Shown here in pieces: positions 36,617 to 45,217 of a DNA stretch of 64,000 bases (position 1 is the stretch's first letter; each line of letters starts with the position of its first letter). The notes under the pieces were generated by a model. It made no database searches. It was not told the origin of the DNA and was given only the letters and a program-made list of their open reading frames with translations. This DNA is from Sediminibacterium sp. (GTDB lineage: Bacteria > Bacteroidota > Bacteroidia > Chitinophagales > Chitinophagaceae): NCBI GenBank assembly GCA_017537025.1, contig JAFWCB010000008.1:248001-312000 (forward strand). Direction: 5' to 3'. The position numbers were made by a program, and so were the translations under genes.

Positions 36617-37804
36617 ATGAATGAGCGTTTTGTAGCTAGAATTGCCACTGAATTACAGGAAATTGAAGCAGCCGGATTGTTCAAAAAAGAAAGGGTTATT
36701 ACTAGTGAGCAAGGGCCTGAAATAACTGTAAACGGAAAACAGGTACTTAATTTTTGCGCTAATAATTATTTAGGACTTTCTTCGCATCCGGATGTTATAA
36801 AAGCTGCTCATGCTGCTATTGATACCCATGGTTATGGGATGAGTAGTGTTCGGTTTATTTGCGGTACACAGGATATTCATAAAACATTAGAGAAAAAGAT
36901 AGCGGATTTCCTAGGAACAGAGGATACAATTTTATATGCAGCTGCATTTGATGCCAATGGAGGTGTTTTTGAGCCGCTTTTCGGAGAAGAAGATGCCATA
37001 ATCAGCGATGCATTAAATCATGCTTCTATTATAGATGGGGTACGTTTATGTAAAGCTAAAAGATTTCGATACGAGCATAATGATATGGCTGATCTAGAAG
37101 CCAAACTAAAAGAAAGTGCCGATTGTAGAAGTAGGATAATTGTTACCGATGGCTCTTTTAGTATGGATGGCACGATTGCACAGCTAGATAAAATTTGTGA
37201 CTTAGCCGATCAATATGATGCTATTGTAATGATTGATGAATGTCATTCCTCGGGCTTTTTGGGTAAAACCGGAAGAGGTACACATGAGTACAGAAATGTA
37301 ATGGGCAAAATAGATATTATTACGGGTACATTGGGTAAAGCTTTAGGAGGCGCTAGCGGCGGATTTACTTCGGGAAGAAAAGAAATTATTGAAATGCTTC
37401 GTCAACGTAGTAGACCTTATCTTTTCTCAAATACCGTTGCACCAAGTATTGTAGGGGCATCCATTGCTGTTTTAGATATGCTTACATCGGCAACAACTTT
37501 AAGAGACAAGCTAGAAGCAAATACCAAATACTTTAGAACCGCCATGACTGCTGCAGGTTTTGATATAAAACCTGGAGACCATCCCATTGTGCCTATCATG
37601 CTTTACGACGCAGTTATTGCACAACAATTTGCGGCTAAGTTGCTTGATGAAGGTGTGTATGTTATCGGGTTCTTCTTTCCTGTTGTGCCAAAAGGTAAAG
37701 CGCGGATACGGGTGCAATTAAGTGCTGCACATGAACCGCATCATTTAGAAAAAGCGGTGGCGGCTTTTACTAAAGTAGGTAAAGAATTAGGAGTATTGAG
37801 GTAA
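36617..37804 (+). CDS. kbl: Glycine C-acetyltransferase (2-amino-3-ketobutyrate CoA ligase)
   Basis: 395 residues, the usual length. PLP Lys241 lies in GTLGKALGGASGG; FCANNYLGLSSHPDV and IDECHSSGFLG are alpha-oxoamine synthase blocks. The closest type is Kbl, which cleaves 2-amino-3-oxobutyrate with CoA to glycine and acetyl-CoA in threonine breakdown. Serine palmitoyltransferase-like enzymes share the fold, but HSSGFLGKTGRGTHE fits Kbl. Its stop codon lies in a heptamer tract. Confidence 0.9.
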   Translation: MNERFVARIATELQEIEAAGLFKKERVITSEQGPEITVNGKQVLNFCANNYLGLSSHPDVIKAAHAAIDTHGYGMSSVRFICGTQDIHKTLEKKIADFLGTEDTILYAAAFDANGGVFEPLFGEEDAIISDALNHASIIDGVRLCKAKRFRYEHNDMADLEAKLKESADCRSRIIVTDGSFSMDGTIAQLDKICDLADQYDAIVMIDECHSSGFLGKTGRGTHEYRNVMGKIDIITGTLGKALGGASGGFTSGRKEIIEMLRQRSRPYLFSNTVAPSIVGASIAVLDMLTSATTLRDKLEANTKYFRTAMTAAGFDIKPGDHPIVPIMLYDAVIAQQFAAKLLDEGVYVIGFFFPVVPKGKARIRVQLSAAHEPHHLEKAVAAFTKVGKELGVLR

Positions 37805-37840
37805 AAGGTAAAAAGGGGAAGGTGGAGGGTATAGGATATT
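37799..37840 (+). repeat. Heptamer-period tract at the end of kbl
   Basis: Six 7-base units (AGGTAAA twice, AAGGGGA, AGGTGGA, GGGTATA, GGATATT) begin two bases before the kbl stop codon completes. AGGTAAA also occurs in the tract after argC. Confidence 0.65.
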
Positions 37841-37919
37841 AGTATTTTAAATGAAGAGAACAACCCCGTAGAGGTCAAATATCCATAGAAAATTAATGAC
37901 GTATCGAAATTATTATAAC

Positions 37920-38699
37920 ATGAAAAATTGGTTAAATGCTTTTATTGGAAGTTGTATTTTATTATTGGTAGCCTGTACCCCCAATAATGTGCAGAAAGAT
38001 GAAAAATTAGCTGATCTTTTTAAAGCAGCAGGCGTACAAGGTAGTTTTTGTGTATATGATAATGGAACCGGATTATTTACTGTTCATAATCTTAGCCGTT
38101 ATAAGGATTCAGCTTATTTACCTGCATCAACAGCAGATATTATAATAGCACTTATTGGAGTAGAAACCGGTAAACTTACTAACGAGCAAATGAAAATGAA
38201 TGGCGATAGTATCACAGCTAACGCAGCATTTGTATCCTCTCAAATTCCTTATTATCAGCAACTGGCTCGCTCCATTGGTAAAGACACGTTGAAACGTTGG
38301 ATAGACAGTTTACACTATGGTAATAAATCACAAGCTCTTTTAGTTGATAGCTTCTGGTTGAATAATACACTGAAAATTACAGCCGACGAGCAACTAGGTC
38401 TTGTAAAAAAATTATATTTCGGTCAACTTCCTTTTCAGAAAAGAACGCATGATATTGTAAAGAAAATGATGTTGCAGGAGGTAAATGCTAATTATAAACT
38501 AAGCTATAAAACAGGCTGGGGCTTTTTGCCAAATGGGAAATCACTGGGTTGGGTTGTAGGTTGGATAGAGGAGAACAAACACCCCTATTTTTTTGTTTTA
38601 AATCTGGAAGGTGATAAAACCCTGGATATGTTAACAGTTCGTAAGAATCTATTAATGAACATTCTGAAGGAACAAGGTTTTTTACTAGGTAAACGTTAA
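37920..38699 (+). CDS. Class D beta-lactamase-like lipoprotein with a degenerate active site
   Basis: 259 residues from the ATG at 37920, which opens directly into a lipoprotein signal (LLLVAC, Cys19). Class D landmarks are visible in order: PAS70-T-A-D73 where OXA enzymes have S-x-x-K, S107-Q-I109 where they have S-x-V, Y133-G-N135, F145-W146, and K197-T-G-W-G. The essential carboxylated Lys is replaced by Asp, while the other motifs are retained. The protein should not hydrolyse beta-lactams by the standard mechanism. It may be a ligand-binding or sensor relative (inference). It stands between kbl and ispG. Confidence 0.8.
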   Translation: MKNWLNAFIGSCILLLVACTPNNVQKDEKLADLFKAAGVQGSFCVYDNGTGLFTVHNLSRYKDSAYLPASTADIIIALIGVETGKLTNEQMKMNGDSITANAAFVSSQIPYYQQLARSIGKDTLKRWIDSLHYGNKSQALLVDSFWLNNTLKITADEQLGLVKKLYFGQLPFQKRTHDIVKKMMLQEVNANYKLSYKTGWGFLPNGKSLGWVVGWIEENKHPYFFVLNLEGDKTLDMLTVRKNLLMNILKEQGFLLGKR

Positions 38700-38709
38700 A
38701 ATAATTTTC

Positions 38710-40776
38710 ATGCAGTTATACTGTAACTCACTCACAAGCTATAACAGATTAAAAACCAAAGAAGTAAATATTGGTGGTTTATTACTTGGCAATCTCAACC
38801 CCATTCGATTACAAACCATGACTACCACCGATACCATGGATACTGCTGCTACAGTGGCACAAACGATTCGCTGTATCGAAGCAGGTGCTGAGCTAGTGCG
38901 TATTACTGCCCCATCCAAAAAAGAGGCTGAGAATTTACTCAATATTAAAAATGAATTGAGGAAAAATGGATTTACAACTCCATTGGTTGCAGATATCCAT
39001 TTCACGCCTAATGCAGCTGAAATTGCAGCTCGTATCGTAGAGAAAGTAAGAGTGAACCCGGGTAATTATGTAGATAAAAAGAAATTTGAACAAATTGATT
39101 ATACAGATGCTGAATATATAGAAGAAATAGATCGTATCCGGGAACGATTTACTCCATTGGTGCAAATCTGTAAGGAATATGGAACTGCCATGCGTATCGG
39201 AACCAATCACGGTTCTTTGAGTGATCGTATTATGAGCAGGTATGGCGATACTCCAATAGGTATGGTAGAAAGTGCTATGGAGTTTTTAAGAATTGCCCGA
39301 GATGAAAGCTATCATAATATTGTGTTGAGCATGAAAGCTAGTAACCCTCAGGTTATGGTTCAGGCATATCGACTGTTGATTCAGCAAATGGATAAAGAGT
39401 TCGGAGAAATATATCCATTACACTTGGGTGTTACAGAAGCAGGTGATGGTGAAGATGGAAGAGTGAAAAGCGCCGCCGGTATTGGTACACTTTTAGAAGA
39501 TGGTATAGGAGATACCGTTCGTGTAAGTTTAACGGAAGACCCTGAATTTGAAATTCCTGTATGTAGAGACTTGGTTAAGAGGTATGAGGGCGAATCCCGC
39601 GCTTCGCTCGGGAAGAAAGAAGAGGGTAGACCAGAGACGGGAGACGGGACACCATATACACTTGGAGTTGTACCCATGATCGAAAGGATTCCATATGACC
39701 CCTTTCATTATAAACGTAGAGAAACTTTCGCCGTAAATAATATCGGTGCCAAACAAGTTCCTGTGGTAATTGCTGATTTAAGTAAACTAAAAAAAATTGA
39801 ATCGAAACACTTAGAAGCTATCGGCTATATATATGATGAAAGCTTAGATAAATGGAATATAAGTGACGCAGCAGCAGATTATGTTTTTACAAATAATACC
39901 GTTTTAGATTTTGCATTACCCGGAACATTAAAAGTTATTATTGATGCAAGTACATGGGTTACTTGTAACGACAAAGAAAAATATTTCCCCATTTTTGATG
40001 TAGCCGGGTTTTTTGCTGCTCATACTAAAAGCAGTACGCTCAATTTTGTGATGCTTGATTGTTTTAATACTAACAATCCTGAAACTGATTTGGCACATGT
40101 AGAAAAGCTGGCAAATGACCCAACAGTAGTATTATGCTTGAGTAGTACCAATAAAAATGCTATGCAATCTGTTCGTAGGATGTTTATGGAAATGATTGAT
40201 AAATCAATCAAAAACCCGGTTATACTCATAACAGACAGCCATTGGCAAACAGCCGATGAACATTTGATTCATTATGCTACGGAATGTGGTGCCTTATTGC
40301 TAGATGGAATGGGTGATGGCATTTGTTTAGGTATGGGAACGGCAAGTTATCAGCAGCACACCAATAACTCTTTAGATACAAGTGGTAGAAATTATAGCAA
40401 CAATACATCTGTTGAACAATTTATAAATGCTTCTGCTTTTAATATTCTCCAGGCTACCCGAACCCGTATTTCAAAAACAGAATATATCAGTTGCCCGAGT
40501 TGCGGACGAACACTCTTTGATTTACAGGAAACAACTGCCAAAATTAGAAGTGTAACCAATCATTTGAAAGGTGTAAAAATTGCTATCATGGGTTGTATTG
40601 TAAATGGGCCCGGTGAAATGGCCGACGCCGATTTTGGATATGTAGGCAGTGGTGTTGGGAAAATCACCTTATATAAGGGTAAAGATATTATGAAGCGTAA
40701 TATCGATAGCGCTATTGCGGTTGATGAATTAATTGGTTTACTCAAAGAACATGATGCTTGGGTAGAACCTGCTTAA
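38710..40776 (+). CDS. ispG: 4-hydroxy-3-methylbut-2-enyl diphosphate synthase (long form)
   Basis: 688 residues, the three-domain form of Bacteroidetes, Chlamydiae and plastids. The TIM barrel starts at VNIGGLLLGNLNPIRLQTMTTTDTMDT. The C-terminal Fe-S domain holds CPSCGRTLFDL and GCIVNGPGEMADADFGYVG with the three cluster Cys. It converts MEcPP to HMBPP in the MEP isoprenoid pathway. Between RYEGES and TPYTLGVVPM an in-frame insertion of about 70 bases carries a hairpin and a 42-base heptamer tract. Confidence 0.94.
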   Translation: MQLYCNSLTSYNRLKTKEVNIGGLLLGNLNPIRLQTMTTTDTMDTAATVAQTIRCIEAGAELVRITAPSKKEAENLLNIKNELRKNGFTTPLVADIHFTPNAAEIAARIVEKVRVNPGNYVDKKKFEQIDYTDAEYIEEIDRIRERFTPLVQICKEYGTAMRIGTNHGSLSDRIMSRYGDTPIGMVESAMEFLRIARDESYHNIVLSMKASNPQVMVQAYRLLIQQMDKEFGEIYPLHLGVTEAGDGEDGRVKSAAGIGTLLEDGIGDTVRVSLTEDPEFEIPVCRDLVKRYEGESRASLGKKEEGRPETGDGTPYTLGVVPMIERIPYDPFHYKRRETFAVNNIGAKQVPVVIADLSKLKKIESKHLEAIGYIYDESLDKWNISDAAADYVFTNNTVLDFALPGTLKVIIDASTWVTCNDKEKYFPIFDVAGFFAAHTKSSTLNFVMLDCFNTNNPETDLAHVEKLANDPTVVLCLSSTNKNAMQSVRRMFMEMIDKSIKNPVILITDSHWQTADEHLIHYATECGALLLDGMGDGICLGMGTASYQQHTNNSLDTSGRNYSNNTSVEQFINASAFNILQATRTRISKTEYISCPSCGRTLFDLQETTAKIRSVTNHLKGVKIAIMGCIVNGPGEMADADFGYVGSGVGKITLYKGKDIMKRNIDSAIAVDELIGLLKEHDAWVEPA
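39595..39613 (+). repeat. Small GC-rich hairpin inside ispG
   Basis: TCCCG (39595-39599) and CGGGA (39609-39613) enclose a short GC/GC inner stem with a TTC loop. It lies directly before the heptamer tract and stands out in the AT-rich surroundings. Confidence 0.55.
39612..39653 (+). repeat. Heptamer-period tract inside ispG coding sequence
   Basis: Six 7-base units (GAAGAAA, GAAGAGG, GTAGACC, AGAGACG, GGAGACG, GGACACC) total 42 bases, exactly 14 codons, so the frame is kept. It encodes a charged, Gly-rich loop. Confidence 0.7.
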
Positions 40777-40784
40777 TCTCTTTT

Positions 40785-42380
40785 ATGCAAACAGATTTTT
40801 TAATTGTTGGGTCGGGAATTGCAGGGCTCACTTATGCGTTGAAAATAGCCAATAAATTTCCGGAAAAAAAAGTACTGGTTATTACCAAAACGCAAGCAGA
40901 TGAAACGAATACCAAATATGCGCAAGGGGGAATTGCCGGAGTTTGGGATGTAGCCAATGATAGCTATCAAAAACATATTGAAGATACACTTATTGCAGGT
41001 GATGGATTATGCAATATGGCTATTGTTGAAATGGTAGTAAAAGAAGGCCCTGAAAGAATTAAAGAAATTATTGAATATGGAGCAGAGTTTGATAGAGATG
41101 AAAAAGGAGAATACAGTTTAGGAAAAGAAGGCGGACATAGTGAAAACCGAATTTTGCATCATAAAGATGTAACCGGTAAAGAGATGGAAAGGGCATTACT
41201 AGCTAAGCTTAACTCTTTACCAAATATTATATTAGCTAATCATTGTTTTGTAGTTGATTTAATTACCCAGCACCATCTTGGATATTTAGTTACAAAATCT
41301 ACCCCTGATATCACTTGTTATGGCGTATATGTTTTGAATTTACACACCAATCAAATTGAAAAAATAAGTGCTGGGTTTACCTTATTGGCTACGGGGGGGT
41401 GCGGACAAGCCTATCGCACAACAACGAATCCTAAAATTGCAACAGGGGATGGCATCGCCATGGTTTACCGAGCAAAGGGAAAGATTGAGAATATGGAGTT
41501 CATTCAATTTCACCCTACTGCCTTATATGAACCAGGTGTTTCTCCTTCTTTCTTAATAACAGAAGCGGTACGTGGCGATGGTGGTATACTGCGTAATAAA
41601 TCGGGCGAAGCCTTTATGGAAAAATATGATCACCGAAAAGATTTAGCTCCACGAGATATTGTTGCCCGAGCCATAGATAATGAGATGAAACGTACCGGTA
41701 CAGAGCATGTATACCTCGATTGTAGGCACATGAATAAAGAAAAATTTATTCATCATTTCCCCAATATTTACAATAAGTGTTTGAGTATAGGTATTGATGT
41801 AATGCAACATCTGATACCCGTTGCACCTGCAGCCCATTATAGTTGTGGTGGTATCAAAACAAATGAATGGGGTGAAACTTCCATTAAAAATTTATATGCT
41901 TGCGGGGAGTGCTCAAGTACCGGACTTCACGGTGCTAATAGATTAGCTAGCAATAGCCTGCTAGAGGCTATGGTATTCGCACACCGATGTTTTTTACATA
42001 CCACAAGAGGCATAGCAGGCATACAATTAAGAAATGATTTGCCCGATTGGAATGCTGAAGGTACTTCCGATCCAAAAGAAATGATTCTCATTACGCAAAG
42101 CATTAAAGAGCTACAGCAAATCATGAGTGATTATGTGGGTATTGTAAGAACAGATGTTCGGTTAACTCGTGCCAGTAAACGACTCGATCTTTTATTTGAA
42201 GAAACCGAAGCACTATATCGGTCTACGCGCGTATCACCACAACTATGCGAGTTGCGTAATCTAATTACAGTAGCTTACTTAATCGTAAAAAGTGCTGAGT
42301 TTAGAAAAGAAAGTAGGGGCCTTCATTTTAATACAGATCATCCGGATAAAGCCAAGTTGTTGCAGAATATTATACTTTAA
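40785..42380 (+). CDS. nadB: L-aspartate oxidase
   Basis: 531 residues from the ATG at 40785; an in-frame ATG inside the ispG end gives an N-terminal extension without homology. The FAD loop is GSGIAGLTYALK; ATGGCGQAYRTTTNP, FIQFHPTALYEPG and GLHGANRLASNSLLEAMVF are NadB/succinate dehydrogenase flavoprotein motifs. It makes iminoaspartate for quinolinate and NAD. nadA and nadC are not in the window. Confidence 0.94.
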   Translation: MQTDFLIVGSGIAGLTYALKIANKFPEKKVLVITKTQADETNTKYAQGGIAGVWDVANDSYQKHIEDTLIAGDGLCNMAIVEMVVKEGPERIKEIIEYGAEFDRDEKGEYSLGKEGGHSENRILHHKDVTGKEMERALLAKLNSLPNIILANHCFVVDLITQHHLGYLVTKSTPDITCYGVYVLNLHTNQIEKISAGFTLLATGGCGQAYRTTTNPKIATGDGIAMVYRAKGKIENMEFIQFHPTALYEPGVSPSFLITEAVRGDGGILRNKSGEAFMEKYDHRKDLAPRDIVARAIDNEMKRTGTEHVYLDCRHMNKEKFIHHFPNIYNKCLSIGIDVMQHLIPVAPAAHYSCGGIKTNEWGETSIKNLYACGECSSTGLHGANRLASNSLLEAMVFAHRCFLHTTRGIAGIQLRNDLPDWNAEGTSDPKEMILITQSIKELQQIMSDYVGIVRTDVRLTRASKRLDLLFEETEALYRSTRVSPQLCELRNLITVAYLIVKSAEFRKESRGLHFNTDHPDKAKLLQNIIL

Positions 42381-42382
42381 TA

Positions 42383-42410
42383 ATCTTCAATCTTCATACT
42401 TCAATCTGGT
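42383..42410 (+). repeat. Heptamer-period tract after nadB (left arm)
   Basis: Units ATCTTCA twice, TACTTCA and ATCTGGT. CTTCAATCTGG (42399-42409) pairs with CCAGATTGAAG (42433-42443) in the next tract, giving an 11-bp stem over a T-rich loop that may also act as a terminator for nadB. Confidence 0.75.
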
Positions 42411-42423
42411 TATTTTTTTTAAA

Positions 42424-42458
42424 TTGAAGATTCCAGATTGAAGATTTATATCTTTATC
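42424..42458 (+). repeat. Heptamer-period tract before the acyltransferase gene (right arm)
   Basis: Units TTGAAGA, TTCCAGA, TTGAAGA, TTTATAT, CTTTATC end three bases before the ATG at 42461. Inverted relative to the tract at 42383; shares a 13-mer with the tract at 10306. Confidence 0.75.
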
Positions 42459-42460
42459 TT

Positions 42461-43348
42461 ATGTACTATCTTATCTACCCCTTATTTTATTTGCTATCCC
42501 TGCTCCCTTGGCGGGTTATGTATATTATATCTGATGGTATTTACGGTTTGATTTACAATGTATTTGGGTATCGGAAAAAAATTGTTCGTGCCAATATTGA
42601 GTTAGCATTTCCTGAAAAAACGGTTTCGGAACGAACCAAAATTGAAAAACAGTTTTATCACCAATTGATTGATACTTTTATTGAGACTATCAAACTTATT
42701 ACTATTTCAAAGGAAGAGATTAACAAACGAGTAACCTGCGATTATAGTTTAGTAGATCAGTTATATCGTACGAAGCAGTCCATTCAGTTTCATGCCGGGC
42801 ATTTTTTTAGTTGGGAATTTATTAACCTTGCAATTGGTGCTAATATCCCGTATCCTTTTTTGGCTGTTTATGCGCCATTATCTAATAAAACTTTCGATCG
42901 TATCATCTACGACTTGCGTAAAAAATTCGGCACTATATTAGTACCCGCTAATAAATTTAGAACTCATTTTAAAGATTATGTATCAGATATTTATTCTTTA
43001 GGATTAGCAGCAGATCAAAATCCTAGAAGAACACAAGATGCTTACTGGATGCCATTTATGGGTAAGCTGGCTCCATTTGTTCCGGGCCCGGAGAAAGGTG
43101 CCAAATTGCATAATACCGCGGTTATATTCGCCAGTTTCTTTCCCATAAAACGAGGATATTATAAACTAGAATTTTCTTTATATACTACAACTCCTAATGA
43201 TATCCCACTAGGAAAAATTACAACTGATTTTAAGTTTTTTGTAGAACAGCAAATACGGGAGCGCCCAGCAAATTATTTATGGAGCCATAGAAGGTGGAAA
43301 TGGGATTATGACCCTGCTGTTCATGCATCAAAATTATTTGAGCACTAG
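42461..43348 (+). CDS. LpxL/HtrB-family lysophospholipid or lipid A acyltransferase
   Basis: 295 residues with an N-terminal membrane anchor (YLIYPLFYLLSLLPWRVMYI). The catalytic HX4E motif is H114-FFSW-E119 in FHAGHFFSWEF. AADQNPRRTQDAYWMPFMG and the ending NYLWSHRRWKW are standard for the family. It would add a secondary acyl chain to lipid A. It converges with the MBL/rhodanese gene; their stops overlap by four bases. Confidence 0.9.
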   Translation: MYYLIYPLFYLLSLLPWRVMYIISDGIYGLIYNVFGYRKKIVRANIELAFPEKTVSERTKIEKQFYHQLIDTFIETIKLITISKEEINKRVTCDYSLVDQLYRTKQSIQFHAGHFFSWEFINLAIGANIPYPFLAVYAPLSNKTFDRIIYDLRKKFGTILVPANKFRTHFKDYVSDIYSLGLAADQNPRRTQDAYWMPFMGKLAPFVPGPEKGAKLHNTAVIFASFFPIKRGYYKLEFSLYTTTPNDIPLGKITTDFKFFVEQQIRERPANYLWSHRRWKWDYDPAVHASKLFEH

Positions 43349-44757
43349 TTTAATACAGCGGTATCTTTTTCAAAACTAAATTTATCTTTTAGCTCTTTAA
43401 TAGTTCCCCATCCGCCGATTACATTTCTTAAATTATGGATACCTTGTTTTTTGATAAGGGAAGCTGCAATTACACTTCTATAGCCTCCTGCGCAATGCAC
43501 ATATATATTATGCCGATCTTCTAAGTTAGCCATACTACCAGGGTCTGTTAAATCGTTCAACGGTATATTGATGGCTTCTTTGATGTGCTCACTGGCATAC
43601 TCGGTTTCTTTTCTCACATCTACAATTACTAAATTCTCATCAAAAGGTAAGTCCATGGCCAATTCATCGGCCTCTACATTGATGATCATATCCGTAGGCT
43701 CGCCGGCTTCTTGCCAAGCACTGTATCCTCCTAATAAATAACCTTCTATTTTATCGAACCCTACTCTCGCTAATCTCACAATTGTTTCTCTCTCTTTTCC
43801 TTCTTCTGTTACCAAAATCATAGGTTCGTCGAAAGATAATAAACTACCTGCCCATTCAGCAAATCTTCCTTCTAGCCCAATAGAAATGGATCCGGGAATA
43901 AAACCATTGGTGAATTCATTCGCATTACGAGTATCAAGAACAAAGATTCCTGATTTTATTTTTTGTTTGAAAGCCAATATATCCAAAGGCTGTAAACCTT
44001 TTTTTAGTACAGAATCTAAACTGGAATACCCCTCCTTATTGATCTTTGCATTGATAGGAAAATATAAAGGAGGTGCTGCTAGCCCTTCTGTTACTGCTTT
44101 AATAAAATCCTCTTTTGTTTGTGGTTGTAAAGCATAATTGGTTTGCTTTTGGATACCAATGGTACTTGAGGTTTCTGGTCCTAAGTTCTTGCCACAACTA
44201 CTACCGGCACCATGTGCAGGATATAAAATAACATCATCAGCTAATGGCATAATATATTGCTGTAAGCTATCATACATCATACCTGCTAAATCATCCATTG
44301 TTATTTCGTTCCCTTTTTGGGCTAAATCGGGTCGACCCACATCACCAATAAATAAAGTGTCTCCGGTAAAAATCGCATAATCTTTACCCGTTTCATCTTT
44401 TAGCAGAAAACAGCTGCTTTCTAAGGTATGGCCGGGAGTATGTAAAACTTGGATGCTAATCTTACCGATATTGAATATTTCTTTATTGGCAGCTACATGA
44501 ACGGGAAATTTTGTACTGGTTCCCGGACCATAAACAATGGTGGCGCCGGTTGCTGCAGCAAGGTCTAAATGTCCACTTACAAAATCGGCATGAAAATGTG
44601 TTTCAAAAATATATTTAATGGATGCTTGACGCTTGGCAGCAAGCTCTAAATAAACTTCAATATCTCTTAATGGATCTACAATGGCAGCCACCCCATCACT
44701 CTCAATATAATAGGCTGCTTCACTCAAACAGCTGGTATATAATTGCTCAATAAACAT
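43345..44757 (-). CDS. MBL-fold hydrolase fused to two rhodanese domains (persulfide dioxygenase-like)
   Basis: 470 residues. The N-terminal metallo-beta-lactamase domain has H54-F-H56-A-D58-F59 where the classical motif is HxHxDH, so the last His is Phe. That fits the mononuclear iron site of ETHE1-like persulfide dioxygenases. Two rhodanese domains follow: the first (FVLDTRNANEFTNG onward) lacks a Cys at the active loop; the second has VHCAGGYRS with the catalytic Cys. Such fusions oxidise and transfer sulfane sulfur. A small ArsR-type gene lies 19 bases upstream, as in BigR-type sulfide operons. Confidence 0.88.
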   Translation of the reverse strand: MFIEQLYTSCLSEAAYYIESDGVAAIVDPLRDIEVYLELAAKRQASIKYIFETHFHADFVSGHLDLAAATGATIVYGPGTSTKFPVHVAANKEIFNIGKISIQVLHTPGHTLESSCFLLKDETGKDYAIFTGDTLFIGDVGRPDLAQKGNEITMDDLAGMMYDSLQQYIMPLADDVILYPAHGAGSSCGKNLGPETSSTIGIQKQTNYALQPQTKEDFIKAVTEGLAAPPLYFPINAKINKEGYSSLDSVLKKGLQPLDILAFKQKIKSGIFVLDTRNANEFTNGFIPGSISIGLEGRFAEWAGSLLSFDEPMILVTEEGKERETIVRLARVGFDKIEGYLLGGYSAWQEAGEPTDMIINVEADELAMDLPFDENLVIVDVRKETEYASEHIKEAINIPLNDLTDPGSMANLEDRHNIYVHCAGGYRSVIAASLIKKQGIHNLRNVIGGWGTIKELKDKFSFEKDTAVLN

Positions 44758-44776
44758 ACTACAAAGGTACGTTTTA

Positions 44777-45112
44777 TTAATCTACTAGTGACTTTACGAA
44801 ACCTGTTACCTCATTTAAACGCCCATAATTAACAGCATAATAAATAAATTTTCCCTCTCTGGAAGTACTTACGATACCCGCTCTTCTTAAAATGGCCAAA
44901 TGCTGGGAAGCAACAGATTGCTCTAAACGAAGTTTAACATACAACTCGGTAACGGTCATTTTAATATGCTCATCAAGCAATTTAATAATCTGTTGGCGGA
45001 GCTTATGATTGATAGAACGTAGGATTAGTGCGGCTTTCTTGGTCTGTAGAAAGTCTACTTTAACGGGTTCGCCACCATTTTCTAGTATGATGGATTGTAC
45101 GGTTGCATTCAT
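44777..45112 (-). CDS. ArsR-type winged-helix regulator of the MBL/rhodanese gene
   Basis: 111 residues. The winged helix includes VTELYVKLRLEQSVASQHLAILRRAGIVSTSREGKFIYYAV. It has no Cys at all, so it cannot use the dithiol switch described for the sulfide sensor BigR nor the ArsR CxC metalloid site. It lies 19 bases upstream of the persulfide-type gene and presumably controls it. Confidence 0.85.
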   Translation of the reverse strand: MNATVQSIILENGGEPVKVDFLQTKKAALILRSINHKLRQQIIKLLDEHIKMTVTELYVKLRLEQSVASQHLAILRRAGIVSTSREGKFIYYAVNYGRLNEVTGFVKSLVD

Positions 45113-45170
45113 GAGACGAGCATTAGTTTGGGGGTTAGATCAATCTCGAATTATAAAGTTAAACAAATTG

Positions 45171-45183
45171 ACTAGTACATAGT
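45171..45183. promoter_or_regulatory. Possible operator upstream of the ArsR-type gene
   Basis: ACTA and TAGT flank the five bases GTACA in the 105-base gap upstream of the regulator. The inverted repeat is short, so this is only a candidate. Confidence 0.25.
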
Positions 45184-45217
45184 ATAATTTTTAGCAATAT
45201 TTTTAGCCAGAAGAAGA

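Noticed and set aside
37920-38699. Functional OXA-type antibiotic resistance gene
   Set aside because: The catalytic Lys of STxK is Asp, which is incompatible with the known mechanism.
39580-39660. Frameshift or assembly error in ispG
   Set aside because: The reading frame is intact through the insertion and both flanks are good IspG sequence; the tract is 42 bases.
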